NCBI RefSeq assembly: GCF_030160295.1
Contig: NZ_BSOB01000017.1
Span: 214,049-278,048 of the forward strand
DNA length: 64,000 bases
DNA from: Dyella acidisoli
GTDB lineage: Bacteria; Pseudomonadota; Gammaproteobacteria; Xanthomonadales; Rhodanobacteraceae
Reading direction: 5' to 3'
Positions 53,673 through 64,000 of this stretch are shown here, one piece after another. A program made the position numbers and the translations under genes. How positions within the stretch are numbered: position 1 is the first letter of the stretch; every line of letters starts with the position of its first letter. Below the pieces are notes generated by a model that saw nothing but the letters and a program-made list of their open reading frames with translations, ran no database searches and was not told the origin of the DNA.

Positions 53673-54961
53673 GCGTTCGCCGTTGCCCCGCCTTGCTGGT
53701 TTCCGCACCTGCATCAGGGCAGGGCAAAACATCGGTCACGGCAGCACTTGCACGTTGGCACACGCGGCAAGGGCGACGCGTGCGCGTGTTCAAGACGGGG
53801 CCGGATTTTCTCGACCCGATGGTGCTGGCCCGCGCTGCGGGTGGTCCGGTTTATCAGCTCGATCTGTGGATGTGCGGCGAAGCGGATGTGCGCAAACGCC
53901 TGTTCGATGCGGCGGGTGAGGCCAATCTGATCCTGGTGGAAGGCGTGATGGGCTTGTTCGATGGCACACCTTCCACCGCCGATCTCGCACAGCAATTGGG
54001 CCTGCCTGTGCTCGCGGTCATCGATGGTTCGGCCATGGCGCAGACCTTCGGCGCATTGGCGTGTGGCTTGGCGAGCTATCGCGAAGGCTTGTCGATGTAC
54101 GGTGTGGCAGCCAATCGCATCGGCAGTGCGTATCACGCGCAACTGTTGAAAGAGAGCCTACCCGCCTCACTGCATTGGCTGGGTGCGTTGCCGCGCGAAG
54201 ATCGTCTCGCTTTGCCTGAACGGCATCTTGGTTTGGTCTCCGCAGGCGAGTTGTCTGATATCGATGCGCGGCTCGATGCGCTGGCAGAGGCCTGGTCGCA
54301 GCATGCGGCGACCGAGCTACCGCCATCTATTGCTTTTGAGGCGCCGACGTTCGACGCCGTTCCGCCGCTGCTGCAAGGCCGGCGTATTGCGATCGCGCGG
54401 GACGACGCATTCTGTTTTCTCTATCCAGCGAACCTGGATCTGCTGCGCGAAGCGGGCGCAGAGCTGCGTTTCTTTTCTCCCATTGCAGGCGATGCGTTGC
54501 CCGAGTGCGATGCAGTCTGGCTGCCGGGTGGTTATCCGGAACTGCATCTGCAGGCTTTGTCGCAACGGCATGATCTCCATGCAGCGCTGCGCGAGCACCG
54601 CGATGCCGGCAAGCCCATGCTCGCTGAATGCGGCGGTCTGCTGTTTGCGCTCGATGCGCTGGCCGATCGAGAAGGGCATACGGCGCAGATGGCGGGTCTG
54701 CTATCCGGACATGCGGCGATACAACCCCGGCTTGCTGCACTGGGTTTGCAAGGTGCCAGCTTGCCTGAAGGCGAATTGCACGGGCACACATTTCATTACG
54801 CTCACGCATCCATCGATGCGCAACCACAGACACACGCGTTCAATCCAAATCATGGGCCGTGCAAAGAGGCGGTTTATCGCGATCGCCGTATGACGGCCAG
54901 CTTCGTGCACTTTTACTTTCCATCCAATGCGCACGCTGCATTGCGGTTGTTCCTGCCATGA
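53669..54961 (+). CDS. cobB: Cobyrinic acid a,c-diamide synthase
   Basis: A 430-aa glutamine amidotransferase (CobB/CbiA). The N-terminal dethiobiotin-synthase-like ATP domain has SAPASGQGKTSVTAAL and KTGPDFLDPMVL; the C-terminal class I amidotransferase-like domain has WLPGGYPELH and MLAECGGLLFALD with the catalytic Cys. The GTG start overlaps the cobO stop. It amidates side chains a and c, a step that precedes adenosylation in the aerobic pathway. Confidence 0.94.
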   Translation: MSVRRCPALLVSAPASGQGKTSVTAALARWHTRQGRRVRVFKTGPDFLDPMVLARAAGGPVYQLDLWMCGEADVRKRLFDAAGEANLILVEGVMGLFDGTPSTADLAQQLGLPVLAVIDGSAMAQTFGALACGLASYREGLSMYGVAANRIGSAYHAQLLKESLPASLHWLGALPREDRLALPERHLGLVSAGELSDIDARLDALAEAWSQHAATELPPSIAFEAPTFDAVPPLLQGRRIAIARDDAFCFLYPANLDLLREAGAELRFFSPIAGDALPECDAVWLPGGYPELHLQALSQRHDLHAALREHRDAGKPMLAECGGLLFALDALADREGHTAQMAGLLSGHAAIQPRLAALGLQGASLPEGELHGHTFHYAHASIDAQPQTHAFNPNHGPCKEAVYRDRRMTASFVHFYFPSNAHAALRLFLP

Positions 54962-55322
54962 GTGCAAGGTTTATGGGGAACTACACGCTCCCTCCCCTGC
55001 TTGCAGGGGAACATGCTCACTTTTCCCATCCTGCAAGCAGGATGAGGTGGGGTGGGATAAACACTTGCCTCAAACCTTCAACTTTCCCGCAAGTGTTCAT
55101 CCCCTCCCAACCCAATGCACCGAACTTAAGGAGAGTCCCTACTTGTCGTCATTCCAGCGAAAGCTGGAATCCAGTGCCTCTCCACCCCAAAAGTCGCTGG
55201 ATTCCAGCTTTCGCTGGAATGACGGGTGTTAGATCCCTGGTGGCTGAAACATACTTAAGTTCGGAGCATTGCCCCCAACCTTCCCCCGCAAGCAGGGGGA
55301 GGGGCACCAGCAAGGCATCGAC
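54962..55322. repeat. Repeat-rich gap inside the cob operon
   Basis: This 361-bp gap separates cobB from the remaining, tightly overlapped cob genes. It holds hairpins of the CCCCTGCTTGCAGGGG class at 54988-55011, about 55025-55045 and 55279-55304, and a twin palindromic repeat at 55147-55225 (ATTCCAGC-GAAA-GCTGGAAT in both orientations). No gene is supported. These structures may lower expression of the distal genes or mark an insertion into the operon. Confidence 0.75.
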
Positions 55323-56243
55323 ATGAGCACAGCGATAGCGATGCTTGCTGCCCTATTGCTTGATCGCCTCCTGGGCGAACCACGTCGCGCGCATCCGTTG
55401 GTCGCATTCGGCCGCATGGCCAGCTGGATCGAACAACACATGCATGCGGATCGACGCGGAAAAGGTGTGCTCGCATGGATGCTTGCCGTGCTGCCATGCG
55501 TGCTGCTAACGCAAGCCGCGCAGCAATACGTGCCAACATGGTTGGCTTGGTGCATCGCCGTGATCGTGTTGTATGCAGCGATCGGGTTGCGCAGTCTTGG
55601 AGAACATGCGCGACCCGTCGCCGAGGCGTTGCAGAATGATGATCTCGATGCCGCACGCGCGGCAGTCGGACGCATGGTCAGCCGCGACACCGCTGCACTA
55701 AATGCGCAACAAGTTGCCGCAGCAGCCACCGAATCCGTGTTGGAAAACGGCAACGATGCCGTATTCGGCGCCTTGTTCTGGTTCGCCATGCTGGGTGCGC
55801 CTGGCGCTGTGCTGTATCGCCTGGCCAATACGCTGGATGCCATGTGGGGTTATCGCACGCCGCGTTACGAGCGTTTCGGCTGGGCCGCGGCGCGTATCGA
55901 CGACGTGCTGAACTTTTTGCCTGCGCGTCTCACTGCGTTTACCTACGCGCTATGTGGCCACTTCGAAGGTGCCGTTCGCTGCTGGTACGCGCAGGCGCCG
56001 CAATGGGACAGTCCCAATGCCGGTCCGGTGATGGCTGCAGGTGCAGGTGCGTTGCACGTGAAATTGGGCGGCGCGGCGCCTTATCACGGTGTGTGGGAAG
56101 CTCGGCCGGAGCTCGGCAGCGGCGATCCGCCCAGCGCCGATGCCATCCATCGTGCTTTGAGTCTGCTGCAGCGTGGCGTCGTCATATGGCTGGCGGTTGC
56201 TTTATTGCTGGGCTTGGCAATGCAGGGAGGCACGCATGCTTGA
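55323..56243 (+). CDS. cbiB: Adenosylcobinamide-phosphate synthase, CbiB/CobD
   Basis: A 306-aa inner-membrane protein that attaches aminopropanol phosphate to adenosylcobyric acid. Typical segments are [61 protein letters not shown] and [31 protein letters not shown]. The ATG at 55323 is used; upstream codons are part of the repeat. Its end overlaps the next gene by 8 bp. Confidence 0.95.
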   Translation: MSTAIAMLAALLLDRLLGEPRRAHPLVAFGRMASWIEQHMHADRRGKGVLAWMLAVLPCVLLTQAAQQYVPTWLAWCIAVIVLYAAIGLRSLGEHARPVAEALQNDDLDAARAAVGRMVSRDTAALNAQQVAAAATESVLENGNDAVFGALFWFAMLGAPGAVLYRLANTLDAMWGYRTPRYERFGWAAARIDDVLNFLPARLTAFTYALCGHFEGAVRCWYAQAPQWDSPNAGPVMAAGAGALHVKLGGAAPYHGVWEARPELGSGDPPSADAIHRALSLLQRGVVIWLAVALLLGLAMQGGTHA

Positions 56244-57219
56244 GCATGGCGGTCGCCTGCGGCAGGCAGCGCGCGACCACGGTATTCCGTTGGAGCAATG
56301 GCTGGATTTGTCCACGGGCATCAGTCCATTCGGTTGGCCGGTGCCGTCTGTTCCCGCATCGGTGTGGCGGCGACTGCCTGAAGAGGACGATGGGTTGATT
56401 GAAGCCGCTTGTGCTTATTACGAAGCGGCTCATGTATTGCCGGTGGCGGGTTCACAAGCCGCGATTCAAGCGCTGCCTTTGCTTCGGCCGACATCACGCG
56501 TGGGCGTCATTGCACCTGGCTATGCCGAGCATGCACACGCGTGGCGACGCGCTGGTCATCAGGTCACAACGCAGGCTGCCGATGCACTGCTTGCCAACTT
56601 GGCATCATTGGACGTGCTGGTGCTGATTCATCCGAATAATCCTGGCGGTGAACGATTCGATGCCGAAGCGTTACTGCGTGTGCATGCAGAACTCGCACGG
56701 CGTGGTGGCTGGCTGGTGATTGATGAGGCTTTCATCGACGTTGCGCCCGAGCAAAGCGTGTGCCGATATGCCGATCGCGAAGGGCTGATCGTGTTGCGGT
56801 CCGTAGGCAAGTTTTTCGGCTTGGCTGGCGTACGAGCGGGTTTTGTCTGCGCATCGCCGAGCATGCTCCGGGCTCTGCGGGAGCAGCTTGGTCCATGGAC
56901 CTTGAGCGGGCCGTCGCGCTACGTAGTACAGCAGGCGCTGGCCGATCGCGCGTGGCAGGCACAAGCGCGTGTCCGCTTGCTGCAAACCAGTGAGCGTCTT
57001 GCAGCGTTGCTTTCCAGGCACGCATGGCATCCCACGGCAGGCTGCGGCTTGTTTCAGTGGTGTTGCCGCGATGACGCTTCGCGAGTACACCAGGCACTGG
57101 CGCGGCACGGCATTCTCACGCGCCTGTTCGAGACACCTTCCAGTCTGCGCTTCGGTCTGCCGCCTGACGATGCTGCGTTCGAACGCCTCGACCGCGCGTT
57201 GCAGGAGGCAATGCAATGA
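56236..57219 (+). CDS. cobC: Threonine-phosphate decarboxylase-like PLP enzyme (CobC/CobD)
   Basis: A 327-aa fold-type I aminotransferase-like enzyme that supplies aminopropanol phosphate. It starts [35 protein letters not shown] after GGGAGG, and the PLP lysine is in [28 protein letters not shown] and [12 protein letters not shown] are also conserved. It overlaps cobQ by ATGA. Naming differs between Pseudomonas (CobC) and Salmonella (CobD). Confidence 0.93.
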   Translation: MLEHGGRLRQAARDHGIPLEQWLDLSTGISPFGWPVPSVPASVWRRLPEEDDGLIEAACAYYEAAHVLPVAGSQAAIQALPLLRPTSRVGVIAPGYAEHAHAWRRAGHQVTTQAADALLANLASLDVLVLIHPNNPGGERFDAEALLRVHAELARRGGWLVIDEAFIDVAPEQSVCRYADREGLIVLRSVGKFFGLAGVRAGFVCASPSMLRALREQLGPWTLSGPSRYVVQQALADRAWQAQARVRLLQTSERLAALLSRHAWHPTAGCGLFQWCCRDDASRVHQALARHGILTRLFETPSSLRFGLPPDDAAFERLDRALQEAMQ

Positions 57220-58688
57220 CCGCGCGCGTGTTGATGGTGCAAGGCTGCACGTCCGATGCGGGCAAAAGTACGCTGGTGACCGCATTGTGCCGCTGGGCGC
57301 TTCGCCGAGGCTTGCGTGTGGCGCCGTTCAAGCCGCAGAACATGGCTTTGAATTCAGCCGTTACGGTGGATGGTGGCGAGATCGGCCGAGCGCAGGCGGT
57401 ACAGGCGCAAGCGTGCGGGCTTGAGCCGCGTATCGATTTCAATCCGATCCTGCTCAAGCCCAATAGCGACGTCGGCGCGCAGGTGATCGTGCATGGCCAT
57501 CCCGTTGCAAATATGGATGCGCGTGACTACCACGACTACAAGCGCCGCGCGTTCGACGCGGTGATGGCCTCCCATCAACGTCTAGTGGATGGCTATGACG
57601 CGGTGATCGTCGAAGGCGCGGGCAGTCCTGCCGAAATCAATCTGCGCGATCGCGACATCGCCAATATGGGTTATGCGGAAGCGGTGGATTGTCCGGTGAT
57701 TTTGGTGGCGGATATCGATCGCGGTGGCGTGTTCGCGCATCTGGTCGGTACGCTGGCGCTGCTGTCGCCCAGTGAACGTGCACGCATAGCGGGCTCCGTG
57801 ATCAATCGGTTTCGCGGAGATCTTGCGTTGCTGCAGTCAGGACTCGATTGGCTGGAGCGTGAAACCGGCAAGCCGGTGCTCGGCGTGCTGCCCTATCTGC
57901 ATGGTCTGCATCTGGAGGCCGAGGATGCGTTGCCGCGCGAACGCATGGACAAGTCACGCGCACGGCTGCGTGTTGCTGTGCCAGCCTTGCCGCGGATCAG
58001 CAATCACACCGATTTCGATGCGCTGCGCGCGCACCCTGATATCGATTTGCATATCGTCGGACCCAACGAACCGCCATCTGCGTGCGACCTGATCATTCTT
58101 CCCGGCTCAAAATCCACCCGCGCGGACCTTGCATGGTTGCGAGAGCAGGGCTGGGATCGCGCGATCGAGCGGCATCTACGGTATGGCGGCAAGCTGCTGG
58201 GTATCTGCGGCGGTTTGCAAATGCTCGGGCAGGTTGTGCACGATCCACAGGGTATCGAGGGCGCACAGGGTTCCAGCGAAGGACTGGGCTGGCTCGACAT
58301 GGAAACCACCTTGCAGGCACACAAACAGCTTCATCGCGTGAAGGGCCGCTTGGCATTCGCGGATGCTCGTGTGGAGGGTTATGAAATCCATTGTGGTACC
58401 AGCAACGGCGCTGCCTTGAAGAATGCGTTTGCGCAGCTCGATGACGGACGCAGCGATGGCGCCATCTCGATGGACGGTCAGATCATGGGCAGCTATTTGC
58501 ATGGCCTGTTCGACGATCCGCAGGCGCTATCCGCCTTGCTGCGCTGGGCGGGTTTGCAGGATGCCGTCACCGTCGACGTGCGAGCCTTGCGGGAAAGCAG
58601 TATCGAACGTTTGGCGGATGCGGTGGACATACACTTGAACACGCGCTTGCTCGAACAGTGGCTGGGAATGACTGCATGCGTACCTTGA
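57216..58688 (+). CDS. cobQ: Cobyric acid synthase
   Basis: A 490-aa glutamine amidotransferase that amidates side chains b, d, e and g. The N-terminus [31 protein letters not shown] is diagnostic; further motifs are [37 protein letters not shown] and [10 protein letters not shown] with the catalytic Cys. It overlaps both neighbours. Confidence 0.97.
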   Translation: MTARVLMVQGCTSDAGKSTLVTALCRWALRRGLRVAPFKPQNMALNSAVTVDGGEIGRAQAVQAQACGLEPRIDFNPILLKPNSDVGAQVIVHGHPVANMDARDYHDYKRRAFDAVMASHQRLVDGYDAVIVEGAGSPAEINLRDRDIANMGYAEAVDCPVILVADIDRGGVFAHLVGTLALLSPSERARIAGSVINRFRGDLALLQSGLDWLERETGKPVLGVLPYLHGLHLEAEDALPRERMDKSRARLRVAVPALPRISNHTDFDALRAHPDIDLHIVGPNEPPSACDLIILPGSKSTRADLAWLREQGWDRAIERHLRYGGKLLGICGGLQMLGQVVHDPQGIEGAQGSSEGLGWLDMETTLQAHKQLHRVKGRLAFADARVEGYEIHCGTSNGAALKNAFAQLDDGRSDGAISMDGQIMGSYLHGLFDDPQALSALLRWAGLQDAVTVDVRALRESSIERLADAVDIHLNTRLLEQWLGMTACVP

Positions 58689-59197
58689 TCCTCGGCGGCG
58701 CCCGCTCGGGCAAAAGCGCGTTGGCGGAGCGGCTGGCAGTCGACAGCGGGCGGGAGGTCGTCTACATCGCCACCGCGCAAGCGGGTGATGCGGAAATGGC
58801 AGCGCGTATCGCGCATCATCGTGCTTGCCGGCCACAGCAGTGGCTGTGCGTGGAAGAGCCGCTGCATCTTGCCGACGTATTGCATAAATATGCACGGGAA
58901 GATCGCTGCATGCTGGTCGATTGCCTTACGCTATGGCTCAGCAACCTGCTTGGCGATCCCGACATGCAAGGTTTCGAGCGCGAGCGTGATCGACTCCTCA
59001 GCGTGCTGCCTGGTCTTCCTGGCGATGTACTGATGGTCAGCAACGAAGTCGGCCTCGGTATCGTGCCGATGGGTGAATTGACGCGCCGTTTCGTGGATGA
59101 AGCCGGGCGTCTGCATCAAGCTATTGCTGCGGTCAGCGAACGTGTCGTGTTCGTAGCCGCCGGTTTACCTCTTGCTCTCAAAGGAACGCTCCCATGA
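58676..59197 (+). CDS. cobU: Adenosylcobinamide kinase / guanylyltransferase
   Basis: A 173-aa bifunctional enzyme (CobU/CobP) making GDP-cobinamide. The P-loop [31 protein letters not shown] and [13 protein letters not shown]-like segment ([25 protein letters not shown]) are characteristic. The ATG at 58676 lies inside cobQ, giving a 13-bp overlap. Confidence 0.95.
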   Translation: MRTLILGGARSGKSALAERLAVDSGREVVYIATAQAGDAEMAARIAHHRACRPQQWLCVEEPLHLADVLHKYAREDRCMLVDCLTLWLSNLLGDPDMQGFERERDRLLSVLPGLPGDVLMVSNEVGLGIVPMGELTRRFVDEAGRLHQAIAAVSERVVFVAAGLPLALKGTLP

Positions 59198-60240
59198 GTC
59201 TTGACTGGCTTTCTTCGCCATGTGCTCAGCCGAATACCGCACTGGCCGAGTCGGCGCGCGCGCACCAATCGCAATTGACCAAGCCGCCCGGCTCGCTCGG
59301 TGCGCTGGAAGCGGTGGCGATCCAGCTCGCTTCATTGCAGGGCACATCAAAGCCCGCAGTAGATCGCGTGTGGATCAGCGTGTTTGCCGCCGACCACGGC
59401 GTAGCGGAGGAGGGTGTTTCCGCGTTTCCGCAAGTGGTCACTGGTGAAATGGTGCGCAACTTCGCCACCGGCGGTGCAGCGATCAGCGTGCTGGCACGCT
59501 GCCTGGATGCGAAGCTGGATGTAGTGAATCTCGGTACGGTCAACGATCCGGGCGACATTCCGGGCGTGCGCCGCGCGATCATCGCCCCGTCCACCGCGAA
59601 CTTTTGTCATGGGCCGGCGATGACGGAAGCGCAACTGGAAGCGGCGCTCGACATCGGCGCGGAGAGCGCACGCGCTGCGCTGAAATCGGAGGCGCAGCTT
59701 TTCATCGGTGGCGAAATGGGTATTGCGAATACAACTGCAGCCGCTGCGTTGGCGAGCGCGTTGCTCGAGGAACCGCCATCGTGTCTCGCTGGTGCGGGTA
59801 CCGGGCTCAACGCTGCAGGTATCCAGCACAAGGTGAGTGTGCTGGAACGTGCCTTGGAACAGCACGTCACAGCAGAGACAGCGTTGGAACGATTGCGTTG
59901 TCTGGGTGGTTTCGAGATCGCTGCACTGACCGGTGCGTATGTGGCCGCGGCACAGTCGGGCATGCCGGTGTTGGTCGATGGTTTCATTGCCACTACGGCA
60001 GCACTGGTTGCTGTGTCGATTCAACCGGACGTGCGGCCGTGGTTGTTGTTCGCGCATCGCTCGAAGGAGCACGGTCATGTGCGTTTGCTGAGGGCGCTGG
60101 AAGCGGAACCGCTGATTGATCTGGGGTTGCGCCTGGGCGAAGCCAGCGGTGCCGCTACCGCGGTGCCGTTGTTGCGTCTCGCATGCGCCCTGCACAACGG
60201 CATGGCGACGTTCGAGCAGGCGGGTGTATCTACTGCATGA
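59194..60240 (+). CDS. cobT: Nicotinate-nucleotide--dimethylbenzimidazole phosphoribosyltransferase
   Basis: A 348-aa enzyme that activates the lower-ligand base as alpha-ribazole phosphate. Conserved segments are [78 protein letters not shown] and the C-terminal [21 protein letters not shown]. It overlaps cobU and the next gene by ATGA. Confidence 0.97.
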   Translation: MSLDWLSSPCAQPNTALAESARAHQSQLTKPPGSLGALEAVAIQLASLQGTSKPAVDRVWISVFAADHGVAEEGVSAFPQVVTGEMVRNFATGGAAISVLARCLDAKLDVVNLGTVNDPGDIPGVRRAIIAPSTANFCHGPAMTEAQLEAALDIGAESARAALKSEAQLFIGGEMGIANTTAAAALASALLEEPPSCLAGAGTGLNAAGIQHKVSVLERALEQHVTAETALERLRCLGGFEIAALTGAYVAAAQSGMPVLVDGFIATTAALVAVSIQPDVRPWLLFAHRSKEHGHVRLLRALEAEPLIDLGLRLGEASGAATAVPLLRLACALHNGMATFEQAGVSTA

Positions 60241-60794
60241 GTACGTGCATTGAATTATTGCGCCACGGCGACACCGCGCAGCGCAGCTATCGCGGGCAGC
60301 TTGATGATGCGCTGAGCGAACTGGGCTGGTCGCAACTGCGTGCAGCAGTACAAGGACGCATGTGGGACTGCATCGTGTCGTCCTCGTTGCAACGTTGCGC
60401 TGCATTTGCGCACGAGTTGTCGCAAGCGCGCGGCTTACCGTTACGTATCGACGCGAGGCTTGCCGAATACCACTTCGGCACTTGGCAGGGCATGCCGATC
60501 GAGCGCATTGCCGAAGAGCAGGGCGATGCGTTGGCGCGATTCTGGGCCGATCCGGTGAAGTATCCGCCGCCGGGCGCGGAGACTTTCGAGGCGTTTCGCG
60601 AGCGGTTGTGCGCAGCGCTCGATGACATTGCGATGCAGACGGCAGGGCAGCGTGTGCTAGTCATCACGCACGGTGGTGCGATCCGTCTGCTGCGTTGCCG
60701 AGTGGAACAGCGCAGCTATGGCGACATGGCGAGTATCGAAGTGCCGCATGCTTCGCTACATCCTGTGTCCTGGCCGGTAGCGGTTACGGCGTGA
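60237..60794 (+). CDS. Alpha-ribazole phosphatase-like histidine phosphatase
   Basis: A 185-aa histidine phosphatase: the RHG motif is in [16 protein letters not shown], with [20 protein letters not shown] and [11 protein letters not shown]. In cob operons this protein is CobC of the Salmonella nomenclature, which removes the phosphate of alpha-ribazole phosphate or of adenosylcobalamin phosphate. The ATGA overlap with cobT and TGATG overlap with cobS support membership. Confidence 0.9.
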   Translation: MSTCIELLRHGDTAQRSYRGQLDDALSELGWSQLRAAVQGRMWDCIVSSSLQRCAAFAHELSQARGLPLRIDARLAEYHFGTWQGMPIERIAEEQGDALARFWADPVKYPPPGAETFEAFRERLCAALDDIAMQTAGQRVLVITHGGAIRLLRCRVEQRSYGDMASIEVPHASLHPVSWPVAVTA

Positions 60795-61516
60795 TGCGTG
60801 CGCTGCTGGTGGCGATCGGCTTTCTCACCCGGCTGCCGGTGCCGGCTTATGCATACGACGATGTGCGCGCCAAGGCGGCCTCGCTGGTCTGGTATCCGCT
60901 GGTTGGTGTGTTGATCGGTCTACTGTTGGGTGTGCTGGCGTGGTTGTTGCGCGACACGTCGACCATGCTGTCCTCTGCTTTGCTAGTGACGGCGTGGGTG
61001 GCGGTGACGGGAGCACTGCATCTGGATGGGCTGGCCGACAGTGCCGACGCGTGGATCGGCGGCATGGGCGATCGCGAGAAAACCCTGGCGATCATGAAGG
61101 ATCCGCGCAGCGGACCCGCTGGCGTGGTGGCGCTGGTGCTGACATTGCTGCTGAAGTTCGCCGCGTTGGCGAGCCTGGGGCCCGCTCCGTGGGCGGCAGT
61201 GCTGTTGGCGCCCTTGCTGTCACGAGCCAGCCTCGTGGCGCTGTTTCTCACTACGCCGTATGTGCGAAGCGGCGGGTTGGGCACGGCCTTGGTGGATGCG
61301 CCTCGCCGAGCATGCGTGATCGCATTGATGGTGACCGTGGCGGTGTGCATGCCGTTCGGCGGGCGGGGGCTGCTGGTGCTGGTGTTGGCGGCGGCGGTGT
61401 TCGGCTTGTGGCGGCATGCCTGCCTGAACCGGCTTGGCGGCTGCACGGGCGACACCGCCGGAGCGCTGGCCGAAATGGTGGAGGTAGCGGTGCTGGTGGG
61501 TTTGGCCTTACGCTGA
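60794..61516 (+). CDS. cobS: Cobalamin (5'-phosphate) synthase
   Basis: A 240-aa polytopic inner-membrane enzyme that joins GDP-cobinamide and alpha-ribazole (phosphate). It has the conserved acidic motif ALHLDGLADSADAWIGG and DPRSGPAGVVALVLTLLLKF, and the late GCTGDTAGALAEMVEV. The ATG at 60794 shares a base with the previous stop. Last gene of the operon. Confidence 0.95.
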   Translation: MRALLVAIGFLTRLPVPAYAYDDVRAKAASLVWYPLVGVLIGLLLGVLAWLLRDTSTMLSSALLVTAWVAVTGALHLDGLADSADAWIGGMGDREKTLAIMKDPRSGPAGVVALVLTLLLKFAALASLGPAPWAAVLLAPLLSRASLVALFLTTPYVRSGGLGTALVDAPRRACVIALMVTVAVCMPFGGRGLLVLVLAAAVFGLWRHACLNRLGGCTGDTAGALAEMVEVAVLVGLALR

Positions 61517-61603
61517 GCGCCGGCCAACGTGTTGTAGTGGCCTTTCCGTCCCGATAATCAGCCGCGGCCATCGGCCCCGATGGCGTTTGCGTAGCCCTTC
61601 CCT

Positions 61604-61906
61604 ATGCCTATTTACGAATTCCAATGCAACGCCTGCGGTCATCGTTTCGACCGCTTGCAGAAAATTTCCGACCCCGATCCTTCCACGTGCCCTGACTGTG
61701 GCGCCCCGCAAGTGCAGCGGCAGATCAGCGCGCCGCAGTTCCGTTTGGCGGGCGGCGGCTGGTACGAAACCGACTTCAAGAAAGACGGTGACAAGAAGCG
61801 AAATCTCGCCGGAGATGCCAGCACCAGCACGTCGTCGGAAAAGAGTTCCAGTCCGTCACCCGCCCCTGCGCCGGCTCCAGCCCCGTCTGCCGCGTCGAAC
61901 GATTGA
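61604..61906 (+). CDS. FmdB-family zinc-ribbon protein
   Basis: A 100-aa protein with an N-terminal zinc ribbon, MPIYEFQCNACGHRF followed by CPDCGAPQVQRQIS (two CxxC pairs), and a low-complexity Ser/Pro/Ala tail (PSPAPAPAPAPS). Homologues sit upstream of aspS in many proteobacteria. The function is unknown; a regulatory or metal-linked role is usually suggested. Confidence 0.93.
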   Translation: MPIYEFQCNACGHRFDRLQKISDPDPSTCPDCGAPQVQRQISAPQFRLAGGGWYETDFKKDGDKKRNLAGDASTSTSSEKSSSPSPAPAPAPAPSAASND

Positions 61907-61942
61907 GCGTGGATTGCCATGAACGTATGCGTTCCCTCACGG

Positions 61943-62023
61943 CCGTCATTCCCGCGAAAGCGGGAATCCACTTTGCTCTGATGTATCCATGAAAATGGAT
62001 TCCCGCTTTCGCGGGAATGACGG
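61943..62023. repeat. Twin palindromic intergenic repeat
   Basis: Two GTCATTCCCGC-GAAA-GCGGGAATCCA units in opposite orientation with a spacer containing TTTGCTCTGATG and GAAAATGG. It is the best-preserved copy of the unit at 2875-2954. It sits between the FmdB gene and aspS. Confidence 0.88.
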
Positions 62024-62168
62024 CTCCCCTGAGGACCTTCCACCACGGCAGATGCCGATGCGCTGATGATCATTGGGGTACTGCACGGCGGGATGCCGTG
62101 GGGAATGCTAAGATTCCGAGCCTTTTCCACGCTGATTCGCCGCCCTGGCGGCACGGAGCATCAAGCGC

Positions 62169-63941
62169 ATGCGCACGCATTACTGCGGCCTCATCAATGA
62201 GTCGCTGGTCGGCCAGACCGTCACCCTGTGCGGCTGGGTCAACACCCTTCGCCTGCAGAGCCACGTCGCCTTCGTCGATCTGCGCGACCATGAGGGCATC
62301 GCCCAGGTAGTGATCGAGCGCGAGAACGCAGATGCTTTCGCAGTAGCCGGCGAGCTGGGTTACGAATACTGCGTGCGCGTCACGGGCAGCATTCGCAAGC
62401 GCCTGTCGGCCAACGACAAGCTGAAGACCGGCACGGTGGAGCTGCTGGCCGAGAAGGTGGAGATTCTCAACGCTGCGAAGGATTTGCCGTTCGCGCTGCA
62501 CGAGAACCCCAACGAGGACATGCGGATGACGTACCGCTACCTCGACCTGCGCCGCCCCGAGATGCAGCACATGATGCGTACGCGCATCAAGCTGGTGCAG
62601 GCGTTGCGCCGTTATCTGGATGCGCGCGGTTTTCAGGACATCGAAACGCCCATCCTCACCAAGGCTACGCCGGAAGGCGCGCGCGATTACCTGGTGCCCA
62701 GCCGTGTGCATCCGGGTCAGTTCTATGCGCTGCCGCAGTCGCCGCAGCTGTTCAAGCAGATCCTGATGATGGCCGGTTTCGACCGTTACTATCAGATCGC
62801 GCGCTGCTTCCGTGACGAAGACTTGCGCGCCGACCGCCAGCCGGAATTCACTCAGCTCGATATGGAATTCGCCTTCGTGCAGGAGCGCGATGTGCAGGAT
62901 TTCGTCGAAGCGATGATCCGCCATATCTTCAAGGAAGTGGTCGGCGTGGAATTGGCCGAATCGTTCCCACGCATGACCTGGGACGAGGCGATGCGCCGTT
63001 ACGGTTCCGACAAACCCGACCTGCGCATCACGCTGGAATTGGTCGACGTAGCGGATCTGCTCAAGCACGTGGAATTCAAGGTGTTTGCCGAACCGGCCAA
63101 CGATCCGGCCGGCCGCGTGGCTGCGCTGCGCTTGCCTGGCGGTGCCACGCTCAGCCGCAAGGAAATTGATCAACTCACTGAATACGTGGCCAAGTACGGC
63201 GCGAAGGGGTTGGCGTGGATCAAGGTGGAAGACCTCGCCAAGGGCCGCGAAGGCGTCAATTCGCCGGTGGCGAAGTTCCTCGATGATGCCGCGCTGGATG
63301 CCGTGCTCAAGGCGACTGGCGCGCAATCGGGTGACATGGTGTTCCTGGGCGCGGGCAAGTGGAAAGCCGTCACCGACTTCATGGGCGCGCTGCGCTTGAA
63401 GGTGGCCAAGGATCGCGGCCTGGTGGAAAACAGCTGGAAACCGCTGTGGGTGACTGACTTCCCGATGTTCGAGTATGACGAGGAAGAAAAACGTTTCGTC
63501 GCCCTGCATCACCCATTTACTGGTCCGAAGGTGGATGACATCGCCGATCTGCGCGCCAATGCAGCGATTGCGGTGAGCCGCGGCTATGACATGGTGCTCA
63601 ACGGCAACGAAATCGGCGGCGGTTCGATCCGTATCCATCGCCCGGACATGCAAAGCGCAGTGTTCGAGTTGCTCGGCATCGGCGCAGAAGAAGCCGAGAT
63701 GAAGTTCGGCTTCCTGCTCAAGGCGCTGAAGTTCGGCGCGCCGCCGCACGGCGGCATCGCGTTCGGCATCGACCGCGTTGCGGCATTGATGGCGGGCACC
63801 GAATCGATCCGCGACGTGATTGCGTTCCCGAAGACCACCAGCGCGCAGGATCTGATGACGGATGCGCCGTCTGTAGTGAGCGAGCCGCAGTTGAAAGAAC
63901 TGCATGTCGCGGTGGCGGTCACAGAAAAAGCGAAAAGCTGA
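62169..63941 (+). CDS. aspS: Aspartyl-tRNA synthetase
   Basis: A 590-aa class II synthetase of the bacterial type. The N-terminal anticodon-binding OB fold begins [24 protein letters not shown]. The catalytic core shows motif 2 ([23 protein letters not shown]) and motif 3 ([14 protein letters not shown]), with the bacterial insertion (GAD) domain between. Full length is in the window. Stop at 63939-63941 is followed by a hairpin. Confidence 0.98.
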   Translation: MRTHYCGLINESLVGQTVTLCGWVNTLRLQSHVAFVDLRDHEGIAQVVIERENADAFAVAGELGYEYCVRVTGSIRKRLSANDKLKTGTVELLAEKVEILNAAKDLPFALHENPNEDMRMTYRYLDLRRPEMQHMMRTRIKLVQALRRYLDARGFQDIETPILTKATPEGARDYLVPSRVHPGQFYALPQSPQLFKQILMMAGFDRYYQIARCFRDEDLRADRQPEFTQLDMEFAFVQERDVQDFVEAMIRHIFKEVVGVELAESFPRMTWDEAMRRYGSDKPDLRITLELVDVADLLKHVEFKVFAEPANDPAGRVAALRLPGGATLSRKEIDQLTEYVAKYGAKGLAWIKVEDLAKGREGVNSPVAKFLDDAALDAVLKATGAQSGDMVFLGAGKWKAVTDFMGALRLKVAKDRGLVENSWKPLWVTDFPMFEYDEEEKRFVALHHPFTGPKVDDIADLRANAAIAVSRGYDMVLNGNEIGGGSIRIHRPDMQSAVFELLGIGAEEAEMKFGFLLKALKFGAPPHGGIAFGIDRVAALMAGTESIRDVIAFPKTTSAQDLMTDAPSVVSEPQLKELHVAVAVTEKAKS

Positions 63942-63947
63942 GCTGGC

Positions 63948-63977
63948 GATGCCATGCCTCAATCACGGCATGGCATC
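63948..63977 (+). terminator. Hairpin after aspS
   Basis: An 11-bp perfect stem GATGCCATGCC / GGCATGGCATC with an 8-nt loop, 7 bp beyond the aspS stop. There is no uniform T tract after it, so intrinsic termination is uncertain. Confidence 0.5.
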
Positions 63978-64000
63978 CTGCCTGCTGCTTTGTAGTGCTT

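Noticed and set aside
62070-63962. 630-codon minus-strand frame opposite aspS
   Set aside because: Complete shadow of aspS with no independent ribosome site or motifs.

Overview
The window is a high-GC chromosomal segment from a gammaproteobacterium of the order Xanthomonadales, most likely Rhodanobacteraceae (a Dyella, Rhodanobacter or Luteibacter relative). The grounds are the pilS/sucCD/nadE/bamD/rluD/pgeF/clpB neighbourhood, three large TonB-dependent receptors, a partial cobalamin operon behind a riboswitch, and intergenic palindromes of the GTCATTCCCGCG type. The assignment is inference from gene content; no rRNA, tRNA or CRISPR array was seen.

Layout. 1-199: right end of a dispersed inverted-repeat element. 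229-1671: pilR. 1754-20159: an accessory alpha-glucoside utilisation island (esterase, GH37 trehalase, two exported GH65 hydrolases flanking a TPR/2OG-oxygenase gene, MFS transporter, TonB receptor, GH65 phosphorylase fused to beta-phosphoglucomutase, divergent LacI regulator with a tandem palindromic operator, higBA toxin-antitoxin). 20265-21899: pilS, so the two-component pair PilS/PilR is split by about 18.6 kb. 21900-22544: a long non-coding region holding a striking two-armed nested inverted repeat. 22545-31815: core housekeeping block sucCD, nadE, bamD, rluD, pgeF, clpB. 31868-36616: TPR-sulfotransferase next to a TonB receptor. 37123-44835: a C-P lyase locus, phnGHIJKLM divergent from phnF-2H phosphoesterase-phnN, with a palindromic operator between. 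44832-45380: a complete copy of the inverted-repeat element. 45411-52418: DUF5690-like membrane protein, Tat-exported phospholipase C, AvrRpt2-like cysteine peptidase, TonB receptor. 52735-61516: cobalamin riboswitch and a nine-gene late cobalamin assembly and salvage operon. 61604-63941: FmdB zinc ribbon and aspS.

How the genes fit together. The sugar island encodes a plausible route from outer-membrane uptake (TonB receptor), through hydrolysis outside the cytoplasm (trehalase, two GH65 hydrolases) and inner-membrane transport (MFS), to cytoplasmic phosphorolysis and conversion of beta-glucose-1-phosphate to glucose-6-phosphate in a single fused protein, under a LacI repressor. The phn locus has the full C-P lyase core but no phnCDE importer and no phnP; a 2H-fold protein sits where a cyclic phosphodiesterase is needed. 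With the neighbouring phospholipase C and membrane protein, this stretch may be a phosphorus-scavenging region. The cob operon starts at adenosylation and a,c-diamidation and ends at cobalamin phosphate synthesis, without the early corrin-ring genes in this window, consistent with salvage.

The items most worth a second look are the nested inverted repeat before sucC, the TPR-2OG oxygenase locked between two GH65 genes, the parallel TPR-sulfotransferase/TonB receptor pair, and the split pilS/pilR locus.
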